This document shows, piece after piece, positions 35,148 through 45,342 of a stretch of DNA of 64,000 bases. Position 1 is the first letter of the stretch. Each line of letters opens with the position of its first letter. Source of the stretch: Psychrobacter arcticus 273-4. GTDB taxonomy: Bacteria; Pseudomonadota; Gammaproteobacteria; Pseudomonadales; Moraxellaceae. The stretch is taken from contig NC_007204.1 in assembly GCF_000012305.1 (NCBI RefSeq), forward strand, positions 1,302,001 through 1,366,000. Reading direction: 5' to 3'. A model generated the notes under the pieces. The model had not been told where the DNA came from. It ran no database searches and was given only the letters and a program-made list of their open reading frames with translations. The position numbers and the translations under genes were made by a program.

Positions 35148-35184
35148 CAAAAAACGCCAGCAATTGCTGCTAGCGTTTTTATCA
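35148..35184 (-). terminator. Terminator between cstA and the CC-tailed gene
   Basis: AAAACGC and GCGTTTT frame an inner CAGCA/TGCTG pairing. On the minus strand a T-run follows the hairpin, and the flanks are near symmetric. It lies 38 bp past the cstA stop, so the two downstream genes may be read only partly with cstA or from their own promoter. Confidence 0.7.
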
Positions 35185-35221
35185 TATTTCAGTAAGTATT
35201 TAACTAGGCATTCAATATGGC

Positions 35222-36901
35222 TTAGAGGTTACTTTTGCCCTTGTGTATCGACCATTCTTTGCGTAGTACTGATAGACTCTCAAACGTCACTAAAATCGTG
35301 GCGACCAAAATAATGATATCCATAATGACAAGTAGCCAATTACCGTCATTGAAAAAAGTTTTTAGCTGAATTAATAACGCAAAAACAGTCATGACTAGTA
35401 AGAAAGATAAGGGTCCTAAAGTATACCATACTGGTCTGCCCTTACGTAACAAGATGACTGTGACAATCATCAAGGTTAATGCTGCCATTAGCTGATTTGT
35501 CGTGCCAAATAGCGGCCAGATAATCATGCCACCAGCACCATCGATGCCACCGGCACCAAATGCTAATAACAGACAGCTGCCAACGGCAAGCAACGTTGCT
35601 ACCACACTTTTATTCAGTACGGGCAGTTTATAAATCTCACCAAACTCTTGGAAGATATAACGTTGCAGACGTACCCCAGTATCCATCGTGGTACCAGCGA
35701 ACAATGCTGCCATTACCGTAAGCATCGTCTGTGATAAAACCATATCAATGCCAACGCCAGCATTCAAGATGGTCGCGCCGCCATCAATAAAGGCACCAAT
35801 AGAGCCGTCACCAAATTTTTGATAAACTGCTTGCCAGTCGCCAAGGGTTGCAAAGCCTGCGGTTGCCGCAAGTATCGCACCAAGTGCCAGCATACCCTCA
35901 CCCATGGCACCGAAATAACCAACGAATCGCACATCTTCTTCTTTATCAATCTGCTTAGACGTCGTACCTGTCGCTACCAAACCATGAAAGCCTGAGATTG
36001 CACCACAAGCAATGGTCACAAACAATAAAGGTAACATAGATGGTGTGCCGATTGGCAATGCCGTGTTTATTGCTGGCGCGACAATATTCGGCGTAGCAAT
36101 AAAGATGGCGGCGTACAATAAAATCAGACCGACAAATAACTGCAAGCCATTGATGTAATCTCGCGGTTGCAAGAGCATCCAAACAGGTAACAAAGAAGCG
36201 ATTGCCGCATAGGCAAATAAAATAATAATCCAAACGGCATTATCAGGTAAGCCTAAGAATGTCTCAGGTAACACGATAGGGAACATAGGACCAAGATAGA
36301 TAAGCCCATATAAAGCGGTGACCCCAATGATTGATACCCAAACCAGACTCATCTTATAGCGATAAATACACTGACCAATGATAAAGGCCACTATCAAAGC
36401 ACCCCAAACGGGCAACACAGCGGAGGGGGTTTTTATCATCATATTCGCAATAGCGACGCCGAATACTGCATTCACCATCAGTAATAATAAAAAGATGACG
36501 ATCATCATTAAGCTACGTACACGTGTACCCATGACGGTACCGGCAATCGAGCCAATCGACTGACCTCGATTGCGCATACTTGCCCAAATGGCTGACATGT
36601 CGTGGACACCCGCCATAAAAATGGTGCCCAATACCACCCAGATGATGGCAGGTACCCAGCCCCAAATAACTGCAATGGCAGGACCAATAATCGGAGCTGC
36701 CCCTGCGACTGAAGTAAAATGGTGTCCCCATAACACATATTTATTGGTTGGGATATAATCTACCCCATCTTTCATGGTATGTGCTGGCGTGGGGATGCTA
36801 TTATCTAATGCTAAAATTTTAGTGGCGATAAATTTTGAGTAAAACACATAACCGCCAAGCATAGCGGCAACAGCAAACAATAGCACAATTGCACTATTCA
36901 T
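35222..36901 (-). CDS. cstA: CstA family carbon-starvation transporter
   Basis: A 559-residue inner-membrane protein with about 15 hydrophobic segments, matching CstA. Marks are DYIPTNKYVLWGHHFTSVAGAAPIIGPAIAV, MAGVHDMSAIWASMRNRGQS, AISGFHGLVATGTTSKQI and LFGTTNQLMAALTL. CstA proteins import peptides and, in enteric bacteria, pyruvate. At this length it resembles the shorter CstA group rather than the 700-residue E. coli form. No YbdD-type small gene follows. Instead the CC-tailed protein and the ArsA-like ATPase do. AGGAGA precedes the ATG. Confidence 0.92.
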   Translation of the reverse strand: MNSAIVLLFAVAAMLGGYVFYSKFIATKILALDNSIPTPAHTMKDGVDYIPTNKYVLWGHHFTSVAGAAPIIGPAIAVIWGWVPAIIWVVLGTIFMAGVHDMSAIWASMRNRGQSIGSIAGTVMGTRVRSLMMIVIFLLLLMVNAVFGVAIANMMIKTPSAVLPVWGALIVAFIIGQCIYRYKMSLVWVSIIGVTALYGLIYLGPMFPIVLPETFLGLPDNAVWIIILFAYAAIASLLPVWMLLQPRDYINGLQLFVGLILLYAAIFIATPNIVAPAINTALPIGTPSMLPLLFVTIACGAISGFHGLVATGTTSKQIDKEEDVRFVGYFGAMGEGMLALGAILAATAGFATLGDWQAVYQKFGDGSIGAFIDGGATILNAGVGIDMVLSQTMLTVMAALFAGTTMDTGVRLQRYIFQEFGEIYKLPVLNKSVVATLLAVGSCLLLAFGAGGIDGAGGMIIWPLFGTTNQLMAALTLMIVTVILLRKGRPVWYTLGPLSFLLVMTVFALLIQLKTFFNDGNWLLVIMDIIILVATILVTFESLSVLRKEWSIHKGKSNL

Positions 36902-37112
36902 TTGATCTCTCCTTAGACAAGTAATGGGTAGCCTTATAAGTTCAAGCTTTTTAATTTAGAATATAAAAAATATGTTAGATTAGTCTTCGGCTAGTGACTC
37001 AGCGCACCCGCCCATAGGCAGTTAAGCAGTTTATAGAAATTTAAATACTAACCGATTTAACAACGAATGTAACGCTCGTTAAACATCAAAAACAACAAAT
37101 AAAGGAAGCACA

Positions 37113-37781
37113 ATGGCGCATTATTTTGGGTTTGTACCTTCAGATAAATTAAAGGAGTTAATCGTTGAAGCTGAGAAAATCGTTGCATCGAATGAGGAAG
37201 TACCATACTACCCGTATCGCGATGCTTTAACGCATCAGACAGCGCGCGATCTTATTGATAATTTATTGGTTGGTCTGGTTGACATTGTCCCAAATCCTGA
37301 ACGCCAAGCGTCCATGCGTAAAGTTGTTGTCACCGTTGAACGTGCGACAGATGCCTTGCTTAATATTTTGCTGGGTAAAGAAAACAACGAAGAAGTATTG
37401 CCAAGTTTCCATTTTCTAAGAGATCGGGCAACGTTTATTGATAATGACGGTCTAAAACGCGTGGGTTTTAAGCTCACAGAACAAGATGCTGCCATCATTC
37501 AAAAAGGTTTTGCGGCCATTACTCCCGAACATGTGGATACCAAGACATTTAAAACTGCACTTGAAACCATGAACGAAGAAACTTTGACTCACTTTATTAG
37601 CCGCTTTGCTGAAAACTTAAAACTAGGTATGATTAAACGAAAATCTGTACCCATTGCCAAAGCAGCTATCGATAAAGGAATGAATATGGCACTTAATAAG
37701 CTATTGCCTGATTTGCCAGACAGCTCATTGAATCGTTTGGCGAACTATTATCGCCCTTTTATTGTAGAAAAGCCAGAGTAA
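37113..37781 (+). CDS. Conserved hypothetical protein
   Basis: A 222-residue soluble, mostly helical protein beginning MAHYFGFVPSDKLKELIVEA. It has no signal peptide or membrane segment and no recognised motif. AAAGGAAG stands at good spacing before the ATG, and codon use is normal, so the gene is real. It lies divergent from cstA and 109 bp before the phosphoribosyltransferase. No function can be assigned. Confidence 0.8.
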   Translation: MAHYFGFVPSDKLKELIVEAEKIVASNEEVPYYPYRDALTHQTARDLIDNLLVGLVDIVPNPERQASMRKVVVTVERATDALLNILLGKENNEEVLPSFHFLRDRATFIDNDGLKRVGFKLTEQDAAIIQKGFAAITPEHVDTKTFKTALETMNEETLTHFISRFAENLKLGMIKRKSVPIAKAAIDKGMNMALNKLLPDLPDSSLNRLANYYRPFIVEKPE

Positions 37782-37890
37782 GTGCCAGTATTTGATTAGT
37801 TTTGTTCCAAAAATCATATAACATTGGGCATTGGGCATATTCACTAAAATTCACTAAAATAAGCGGCAATTTTTACCAGAGGCACACCCG

Positions 37891-38454
37891 ATGACCCAAA
37901 TCAGCAATCAAGAAATTGAAAAAACATTACGCAACTCAGAATGCCTAATCAGCAGCATTGAAGTTGCCGCCGCTTATGAGCGTTTAGCCGCACAGCTTAA
38001 TCTGCACTATGCTGGTCTAAATCCGATTGTTATGGTCGTTATGAATGGCGGGCTTATCCCAGCCGGTCAATTACTGACTCACCTTACTTTTTATCATCGT
38101 ATGCATTATATCCATGCATCACGCTATCGTGATAATGAAGGAACCAATGAGCTTGATTGGAAATTTAAGCCTGATGTGAGTATTGCTGGTGAGTACGTGT
38201 TGCTAATCGATGATATTTTTGATGAAGGCATCACATTAAAATCTATTGTCGAAGAGTTGAGTAAGGAAAATCCTTTGTCTATCGAATCTTGTGTACTGCT
38301 CAATAAGGAACATGATCGCAAAGTAGTAGATTTTGATGTAGATTTTGTTGGTATTAACGTTGCTGATCGCTATGTTTATGGCTGTGGTATGGATTTCCAT
38401 GGTTATCTGCGTCATTTGCCTGGTATCTATGCTATTAAAGAAGATAAAATTTGA
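37891..38454 (+). CDS. hpt: Hypoxanthine-guanine phosphoribosyltransferase
   Basis: A 187-residue type I phosphoribosyltransferase. The PRPP-binding motif reads VLLIDDIFDEGITL, VVMNGGLIPAGQLL supplies the loop that holds pyrophosphate, and YVYGCGMDFHGYLRHLPGIYAI is the HPRT-like tail. It salvages purine bases with PRPP in the cytosol. The gene is preceded by a small tandem duplication of ATTCACTAAA (37839-37858). Assignment to hypoxanthine/guanine over xanthine follows overall pattern only. Confidence 0.87.
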   Translation: MTQISNQEIEKTLRNSECLISSIEVAAAYERLAAQLNLHYAGLNPIVMVVMNGGLIPAGQLLTHLTFYHRMHYIHASRYRDNEGTNELDWKFKPDVSIAGEYVLLIDDIFDEGITLKSIVEELSKENPLSIESCVLLNKEHDRKVVDFDVDFVGINVADRYVYGCGMDFHGYLRHLPGIYAIKEDKI

Positions 38455-38501
38455 TCAGTCTTTGCTTGAGTTGATAGCACGATAAAGCTAATCAATGATG
38501 A

Positions 38502-40706
38502 CTAAAACTGTAGCGCCAAACCCGTATGGCGCTCAGTCGGTGTCTGAATGGCCTTTTCGAAAGCGTGTCTTGTGCTATATATGCTTACCTGTTTTTTAGC
38601 ACGTGTCACCGCTGTATAAATAAGCTCTTTACTCAGCAACCTGGCATGACTATTATCAAAGGTAATGGCCACATGATCAAACTCAGACCCTTGAGACTTG
38701 TGAATGGTCATCGCATAAGCGGTGGCAATGACCTCTTCATTTAATAGGTTGACGGCAATCCCCTGCGCTTTATTCTCAAAAAACACTTCTAAGCGACTTC
38801 TTTCATCTCCTGTTTGTAGGCAAAAACCGATATCACCATTAAACAATCCCAGCTCATAGTTGTTTTGTAGAACCATAACGGGACGACCATGGAACCATGT
38901 GTTTTGACCTAAGGGTAGTTTTAGCTCAGCAAGATGCCACTGAGTCAGATGTTTGTTAATATAGCGATCCCCCCACTCGCCATTATGGCCAGCACTTAAA
39001 ATTCTAAACTGGTTAAACGTTTGCATTAATGAAGCAGTTGTATTTTTTACCGCTTTTGGCACGGATTTTTCTATTGGATTTTCTATTAGCAACTTAATTT
39101 TATTTATATATTTTTGGTAGTTTAGAGTGAGGTTTGAAATAATCTTATTATTACTTAGGCTATTTTGTATCTTATTACCTATAGTTATCTCTGCTTGCAA
39201 TGCATTTACATACTGAAAACTCAGCGCGACGTCCTGTTTTAATAACTGCCAAATAGCCTGAGTATCTGCATCTGCCTGATTGATTTGATAGGCCAGCTTA
39301 CCAATACCTGATTCTGCGCTAAATCGGCGACTCTCTGTTAGCTCTGCATGTATGGGTTGTAGCAATGGAATGCGGCACAAGTCAGCTAATACTGCCCCTG
39401 CATCTACCGCCGCTAACTGGTTAGCATCCCCTAACAATATAAGCCTTGCGCCTGGTTTCACTGCACTCACAAGGTAATTAGCCAGTTCAACCCCTAGCAT
39501 AGATGCCTCATCAACGATGATAATATCTTCGCCGAGTGGATTATTTGCATCGTAACGAGGTCTACCCGTTCGGCCAATACCTAGCAAACGATGAATGGTT
39601 TTGGCTTCTTGTAGTTGTAGCTCCACATTCGCTGCGTCTAGAGCCGCTTGTAAAGACTCCTGCATTCGCTGTGCAGCCTTACCAGTCGGTGCTGCTATTG
39701 CTAGGCTGGCACTGTCCGTACTGAATCTAATATCTTCATGCTTATCAGCCCCGCTCTCTGCAGCTTGTTGCAGTGCAATCACTAACTGAGCAACAGTATA
39801 GGTCTTACCTGTGCCTGGGCCACCGGTAATCATACTGAATGCATTGTTATTAGCCACATTAATGGCCATTACCTGCTGCTCATTTAGATTTTTGGGTATC
39901 GATATTTCTAGAGGTTTTATTTTCTGGTCTAAAATATTATTGATACGCTGTGCTAAGTTGAACTCTGCTTGCCATGCGCGATGCAGCCAAAAAGTCAGTG
40001 ACACTTTTGGCTTAATGGTGTTTTTGTTGTTAGTTATTTGATATATAATAGGTTTATTATTTTTGCTTAGGCTATTTTTATTTTCGTTATTATTAACATC
40101 AGAATTAACCTCAACGAATAAAGCATGCTCATGAATGGACTGAATGAAGGAGTTTAAATTCGTGTTTTTCACTAGCTGATAAAGCGCAGCAACCGTATCA
40201 AAACGTTTAATGAGTATCTCTTTTTCATGATTGGTGAGTACCAGCTGCGCCCATAGCTGAGCTTGCTGGCCAAATATGGTGTCTAGCAAGCCAAATAATG
40301 ATGGATCAGCTGTAGAGTCATCCTCTTGGTGCGTATCTACCTGAGTGTCAATGAGTGCTAGAATTGGCGTTGCTAGCATCTCTAATAATTGCTGCTGCCA
40401 AGCATATAGTGTCACTAGCTCGCCATTGATTTGACCTTGGAGTGAAAGTTCATGCTCAGCTACCTCAACAGTTAAGACTGTGTGCCCCTCTTCCAAATGA
40501 TTGGCCAACATAACGAATAAGGCCGTAAATAAGCTATTTTGTTCCCTCTGATCGATTGGTTTGCTATCAAAGTTAGCCTTTGCGTCAGTCACGTTATACG
40601 CCAAATACGTTTGCTGACGGCGAAGCAAAATATAATCACTGATGTTACTAGCCCAACTCTCTTGTAAGCTAACGGCCGCTCTGCTCTTATTGTTATTGTT
40701 ACTCAT
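38502..40706 (-). CDS. recD: Exonuclease V subunit alpha
   Basis: A 734-residue SF1B helicase, the fast 5'-3' motor of RecBCD. Walker A is ITGGPGTGKTYT, motif II is IIVDEASML, and the C-terminal motif VI region is ATAYAMTIHKSQGSEFDHVAI with TAVTRAKKQV. Two AT-rich Asn/Lys-rich insertions (around residues 210-235 and 510-570) are not part of the core. It is the last gene of recC-recB-recD, 76 bp after recB. A probable start at 40706 has a weak ribosome site. Confidence 0.93.
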   Translation of the reverse strand: MSNNNNKSRAAVSLQESWASNISDYILLRRQQTYLAYNVTDAKANFDSKPIDQREQNSLFTALFVMLANHLEEGHTVLTVEVAEHELSLQGQINGELVTLYAWQQQLLEMLATPILALIDTQVDTHQEDDSTADPSLFGLLDTIFGQQAQLWAQLVLTNHEKEILIKRFDTVAALYQLVKNTNLNSFIQSIHEHALFVEVNSDVNNNENKNSLSKNNKPIIYQITNNKNTIKPKVSLTFWLHRAWQAEFNLAQRINNILDQKIKPLEISIPKNLNEQQVMAINVANNNAFSMITGGPGTGKTYTVAQLVIALQQAAESGADKHEDIRFSTDSASLAIAAPTGKAAQRMQESLQAALDAANVELQLQEAKTIHRLLGIGRTGRPRYDANNPLGEDIIIVDEASMLGVELANYLVSAVKPGARLILLGDANQLAAVDAGAVLADLCRIPLLQPIHAELTESRRFSAESGIGKLAYQINQADADTQAIWQLLKQDVALSFQYVNALQAEITIGNKIQNSLSNNKIISNLTLNYQKYINKIKLLIENPIEKSVPKAVKNTTASLMQTFNQFRILSAGHNGEWGDRYINKHLTQWHLAELKLPLGQNTWFHGRPVMVLQNNYELGLFNGDIGFCLQTGDERSRLEVFFENKAQGIAVNLLNEEVIATAYAMTIHKSQGSEFDHVAITFDNSHARLLSKELIYTAVTRAKKQVSIYSTRHAFEKAIQTPTERHTGLALQF

Positions 40707-40782
40707 AGTATGCTTATCTCTATTGTTATCCAGTTAATCGCTATCATGATGATTCTTTATTTTATTCGTTATTTATAGCCCG

Positions 40783-43700
40783 CTAATCTGGCAGGCCAAA
40801 TAACGCATCTAAGGCCTTAATAAACTCAATTGGAATATCCCAAGTGACTAATCCATAGCGTTCATTGTGCATTGAGAGGCTATTATCAGGCTTATTAACG
40901 TCTTGTGATACGTCAGCGGCTGCTTGAGAGTCTGAGTCATACACGCCCCGTAAAAAGACATATTCAACAGCCCCAAGATACTTATCTTCATTACCTGAAT
41001 AATCACTAATCCTCATGGCAAGGAAGCGATGTAATGCGACTTGATAAATCGCGGCCTGTAGCCAATATCCTGCCTTTGACATTGCTTGCTTGAGTGTACT
41101 TTCATCATAATCAATTAGGCTATTTCCTAAATAATTACTTTTATAATCGACAACGTAATACTTGCCAGCATGCTCATACACTAAATCGATTTCACCACGT
41201 AAATAACGATACAGATGTGTTTTATTTTGTGGAACAAGATTGACGTGTTTGTCCGCCTCATTTGGGAGATACTGCTGAAAGAGTCTATTAATATCCTGTG
41301 CTTTAAAGCTCTCTGACAACCCCATATTGAACTCCAATTCAGCAAATCGCTGTTCTGCATGAATAGACTGTAAGGGTTGATTGGACGCTAATAGAGGCGC
41401 CTGTAGCACCTCTTCAATCCAGCCAATCAATGCCTCATGTTTTGTAGCATCTATTGAGTTTAGATCCACTGGACGACTGTCTTCTTTCTTCTTTGCTTGT
41501 AGTAGTCGGCTTTGCTGTTCAGCGCTACTATAAACCAGAGGTAGCTGATAACTACTGACCGCTCTATCAATCACCTGAGACCACTGCGATTTATTGCTGA
41601 AATCAATTTTTTCAAATATCTCATGCAAAAACGTACCCGCATTGGCGCCTTTCACAAAAGTAAAGCGGATATCATCCTCTGATTTGAGGCTCAAATCACT
41701 GACTGGTTCAAGAGACTGATTACTACTGAAGGATACTATCGACTCTGTTATATCAATATCTAGGGCATCATCCATACGTTCATCTACCACAGCCAGCGCC
41801 TGTGTAGATTCATCTAGCTGACGAGCTAAAGCCGTAAAACTGGTCTTGGCCCAACCATAAAAGTAATCTGTTTTCATGACCTCTGAAAAAGCAGCATACT
41901 CAATAGCCTCTGTTATGGGCTTGGCAGTGGCAAGCGTTGTGTTACCCGCTAAGCCTACTGCATTAGTATCATCGTTATAGAACTCATTGACCTTATGCCC
42001 TCTGATCATACCTATGGTGCCTTTGAGTCTATCAGGCAAATCAAACTTTGCCTCGGGAGCGTCAAACCAATAGAAAACAGGCTTTAATTCAAAACCTGTT
42101 TTGCTATTGGGATCTCGTAACACCACATAAAGCTGCTCACTGGCACGAGTAAATGCCACATAGCCAAGCCTACGTAGCTCATCAAAGTCCTCTTGTGTCT
42201 CAATATCGGTGTAGTAACCCTCTGTGGTGGCAGAGCCTTTCACAGGTGAGAAGCGGCGCTGATTGCTTGTTGATTGCTGCACTAAAGCTGACGGATTTTG
42301 TTGGGCGTTATACAGATACAACCCATAGTCTTCTTTATTACCCGACTTCCTGCTGGCATCTCCCATACCCAATACATAGACAATGGGAAACTCAAGCCCT
42401 TTGGACTTGTGAATGGTCATAAGTTGTACACCAGACTCTGTGGGTAGCGGGTACTGCTTAGCCCAATCGCTGTTAGGAGCAGCCTCTATATTTTGTCTAA
42501 ACCAAGCCAATAATTCATGCTCACCCATGCCGATACCATACTGCGCCAAGACATCCATCATATGACGCAAATCCATGATGTGACGAGCGCCTTCTGGATG
42601 AGCCGCCAGAGCTTGCCAAACGCCTTGCGGCTGCACGGGATTTTTATCTAATAAGTAATGCAGTGCTGACAAGATACCAAAGTGCTGCCAGTTTTGAGCC
42701 GCTTGTTTTAGATAGGTAATAAAGTCTTGATAGCTTTTTTTATTATCAACCGCTTTCACATTAGTGCTATTTGAATGGGTGCTTATTATCGTATCGCCAC
42801 TCTCTGTCACTCCTGACTCATGGTCAGTCATCATGGCTTTGACGGCTTTAATACTCAGACCATACAGATGACTGGTCAGCACCCGATTAATCATATCATG
42901 ACGATATGGGTACAGCATGGCACTCAGCAGCGCCGCCACATCTTCGGCCATGATGGTTTCAAAGATACTAACATCACTGGTTGTCAAGGTTGGTACATTG
43001 AGTTTAAGCAACTCATCCTCAACCCGTTTTAAGTCTTTTTTAGTACGTGCCAGCACGCCGATATCACTGGGCTGAATCGGTTTGCCTTTTAACGTCTGAC
43101 CACTACCGAGCAAGGTCGCAATATGACGCGCCGTGATTTCATGCTCATCATACTCAAGCTCTTTATCATAAGGTAGGTGCAATACGCTCACTGGTTGGGC
43201 AGAGAGTATCTCTGTCACTAAAGTACTGTTTTGAACGGTTAGGTCATTAAACCAAGAAAGTTGGTTTTCTGGTTTATCAGCTTTGATATGCTGATAATAA
43301 ATACTGCTACCTAACTGTGCTAATTTATTCTCAGCAGTCGTTACCGTTGGCATGCCAAACCAGCAATTTAGTGCATCAATCACACCGGCATTTGAGCGGC
43401 GGTTAATATCGAGCGTCCAAAGGCTACTTTTCTCAAACTGAGCTTTCATATAGTTATAATTGGCTACATCACCGCCACGAAATCCATAAATGGCCTGCTT
43501 TGGGTCACCAACCAACAGTAAAAACTCATGACTGACTTTATTAGTGGATAACGGCTTATCATTCGCCAACTGTTTACGCTTACTCTTTGGCAAATAGATA
43601 CTTTCAATCATAATGGCCTGTTCGCCATTAATGTCTTGCGACTCATCAATCAAAGCGACCGGATAGTGATGTCGAATATAACGTGCCAGCTTCTCCCCTT

Positions 43701-45282
43701 GCCGACCCGTTAACGCTTGGTTTAAGCGCGCCATTTGTAAACTAAAGGTTGTCTCACCGCGCTCTTCTAAGATGATTGGCAATCTATCGCGCACAGCAAG
43801 CACGATATGACGATTGAGATTGGCTGATACCAACAAAATATGCTGATTTAGTCCATCAGCCATATCTAAGAGAGCCATTAACTTACTAATGGTTTCTAAC
43901 TCGAAAAAAGTTTCATGCTCTTTCTCTTTATTCTTATTAAAATTCTTAATTTTGCCATCTTCATTGGGGTATCTGGAATCCTGCAATGAAGTAAGAATCT
44001 TGTTCTCACGTTCATTTAAATAGCTAGTAAATGCTAGCTTATATTCCGCTATCTTTTGATGCACCTCAATGATGGCATCAAACTGTTTGAATAAATTAGA
44101 AGCACCATTAAACCCTTGAGACTTTCTATAATCGGGGTTTAAATACGGCTGAATATCTACTAAATCTAACTGAGCAAACTCATTAAGTAGTCGCTCATAC
44201 GAGACAAAATCAAAACCTTGCTCCAGCTTTATCTCATCAATCGGCGCTGAAATAAAGTTAAGCGAACGAGTCACATATTTTTTATGATCGCTAACCGCAG
44301 TCAGCTTGCCTTGCTGATCCATCAATGCATACAGTTTGGGCTGCTCGTGATACAGTCTGCTTTGAAACTGCCGCAGCTCATCATGAATAATACTGTCAGT
44401 AACTTGCTCGATACTGCTATCTTCAATAATCGCCATGCCTTGCTGATGACCCGTCTCGCTACTGTATTCAATCAACCACTTTTGCGCCAAGCTATCGAGC
44501 GTACCCACAAACAGTTTATCCAAGGTGGTTAATACCAGTGCCGTGCGTCGAATGGCCTCGGTCATTGGATAGCTGTGCACATGGTCAAGCAAATAACCGA
44601 CCAAATGCAGATTAATGGGATCTTCCATAATGCCATCTAAGCGTGCGTATTTAGCCTGTTCTACTAGCCATTTTTTACGCTTTTCTTTTGCCTGTGCACG
44701 TTTTTCAGCAGTGATCTGCTTGTCATAGGCAAGGTCTTGATTTGGTTCATCAGCAGCTTTTTCAGCATCTGAATCTGTACTTAAACCTTTGGCAGCTTGT
44801 TTCTCCTTGCCACTTTCAGGAGTCACCTGTAGTACATCAGGATACAAAGCATCCTTGTTATTGGGTTCAGCACTTAGGCTATTAACCCACTGCAGCAATT
44901 GATAAAAATCCACCAAACGGTCGTGAATACGCTGACGCATTTCGGCCGCAGCGGCTCGAGTAAAAGTAGTGGCGATGATTTGCTCTGGCGCACGCCGCGC
45001 TTCAATCAGCAGGCGCAGCACAATGCCGGTTAGTGTCCAGGTCTTGCCAGTACCGGCTGAGGCTTCGATAAGATGCTGACCCGTCAACGCAACATCGACC
45101 GCTGGTATCACATTTTCCTTCTGCTCACTCATAGCGGCACTTATACCTTCACTCTCAGGCGTATGAGTCGGCGTATCGAATGAGTGATGCGACTCATCTA
45201 TGTACTCATCGAATAAATTCGGTTGTGTAGAAAGTTCAACTATATCGCTTGTGTCGGTAAAGTCTGTCATATGGGCATACAC
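40783..45282 (-). CDS. recB: Exonuclease V subunit beta
   Basis: A UvrD-like helicase-nuclease of 1499 residues, about 300 longer than E. coli RecB. Walker A is HLIEASAGTGKTWTL, Q/III region LLVGDPKQAIYGFRGGD, and motif V-VI VQLMTIHKSKGLEFPIVYV with YVAFTRASEQLYV. The C-terminal nuclease domain contains LRGEIDLVYEHAGKYYVVDYKSNYLG (D and DYK metal site) and the helix AGYWLQAAIYQVALHRFL. A Lys/Glu/Asp-rich insertion at about 150-205 accounts for part of the extra length. Internal starts at 45270 and 45132 are possible, and the first 50 residues look poorly conserved. Confidence 0.94.
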   Translation of the reverse strand: MYAHMTDFTDTSDIVELSTQPNLFDEYIDESHHSFDTPTHTPESEGISAAMSEQKENVIPAVDVALTGQHLIEASAGTGKTWTLTGIVLRLLIEARRAPEQIIATTFTRAAAAEMRQRIHDRLVDFYQLLQWVNSLSAEPNNKDALYPDVLQVTPESGKEKQAAKGLSTDSDAEKAADEPNQDLAYDKQITAEKRAQAKEKRKKWLVEQAKYARLDGIMEDPINLHLVGYLLDHVHSYPMTEAIRRTALVLTTLDKLFVGTLDSLAQKWLIEYSSETGHQQGMAIIEDSSIEQVTDSIIHDELRQFQSRLYHEQPKLYALMDQQGKLTAVSDHKKYVTRSLNFISAPIDEIKLEQGFDFVSYERLLNEFAQLDLVDIQPYLNPDYRKSQGFNGASNLFKQFDAIIEVHQKIAEYKLAFTSYLNERENKILTSLQDSRYPNEDGKIKNFNKNKEKEHETFFELETISKLMALLDMADGLNQHILLVSANLNRHIVLAVRDRLPIILEERGETTFSLQMARLNQALTGRQGEKLARYIRHHYPVALIDESQDINGEQAIMIESIYLPKSKRKQLANDKPLSTNKVSHEFLLLVGDPKQAIYGFRGGDVANYNYMKAQFEKSSLWTLDINRRSNAGVIDALNCWFGMPTVTTAENKLAQLGSSIYYQHIKADKPENQLSWFNDLTVQNSTLVTEILSAQPVSVLHLPYDKELEYDEHEITARHIATLLGSGQTLKGKPIQPSDIGVLARTKKDLKRVEDELLKLNVPTLTTSDVSIFETIMAEDVAALLSAMLYPYRHDMINRVLTSHLYGLSIKAVKAMMTDHESGVTESGDTIISTHSNSTNVKAVDNKKSYQDFITYLKQAAQNWQHFGILSALHYLLDKNPVQPQGVWQALAAHPEGARHIMDLRHMMDVLAQYGIGMGEHELLAWFRQNIEAAPNSDWAKQYPLPTESGVQLMTIHKSKGLEFPIVYVLGMGDASRKSGNKEDYGLYLYNAQQNPSALVQQSTSNQRRFSPVKGSATTEGYYTDIETQEDFDELRRLGYVAFTRASEQLYVVLRDPNSKTGFELKPVFYWFDAPEAKFDLPDRLKGTIGMIRGHKVNEFYNDDTNAVGLAGNTTLATAKPITEAIEYAAFSEVMKTDYFYGWAKTSFTALARQLDESTQALAVVDERMDDALDIDITESIVSFSSNQSLEPVSDLSLKSEDDIRFTFVKGANAGTFLHEIFEKIDFSNKSQWSQVIDRAVSSYQLPLVYSSAEQQSRLLQAKKKEDSRPVDLNSIDATKHEALIGWIEEVLQAPLLASNQPLQSIHAEQRFAELEFNMGLSESFKAQDINRLFQQYLPNEADKHVNLVPQNKTHLYRYLRGEIDLVYEHAGKYYVVDYKSNYLGNSLIDYDESTLKQAMSKAGYWLQAAIYQVALHRFLAMRISDYSGNEDKYLGAVEYVFLRGVYDSDSQAAADVSQDVNKPDNSLSMHNERYGLVTWDIPIEFIKALDALFGLPD

Positions 45283-45342
45283 TTTTTATTATTATCAATT
45301 AAACCAAAGGGCAAAAATCTAACCATCTAAGCCAGTGATTTG

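Noticed and set aside
37822..37858. Short tandem duplications (CATTGGG, ATTCACTAAA) before hpt
   Set aside because: Two copies each of 7 and 10 bp are within what slippage gives in AT-rich DNA. I saw no further structure.
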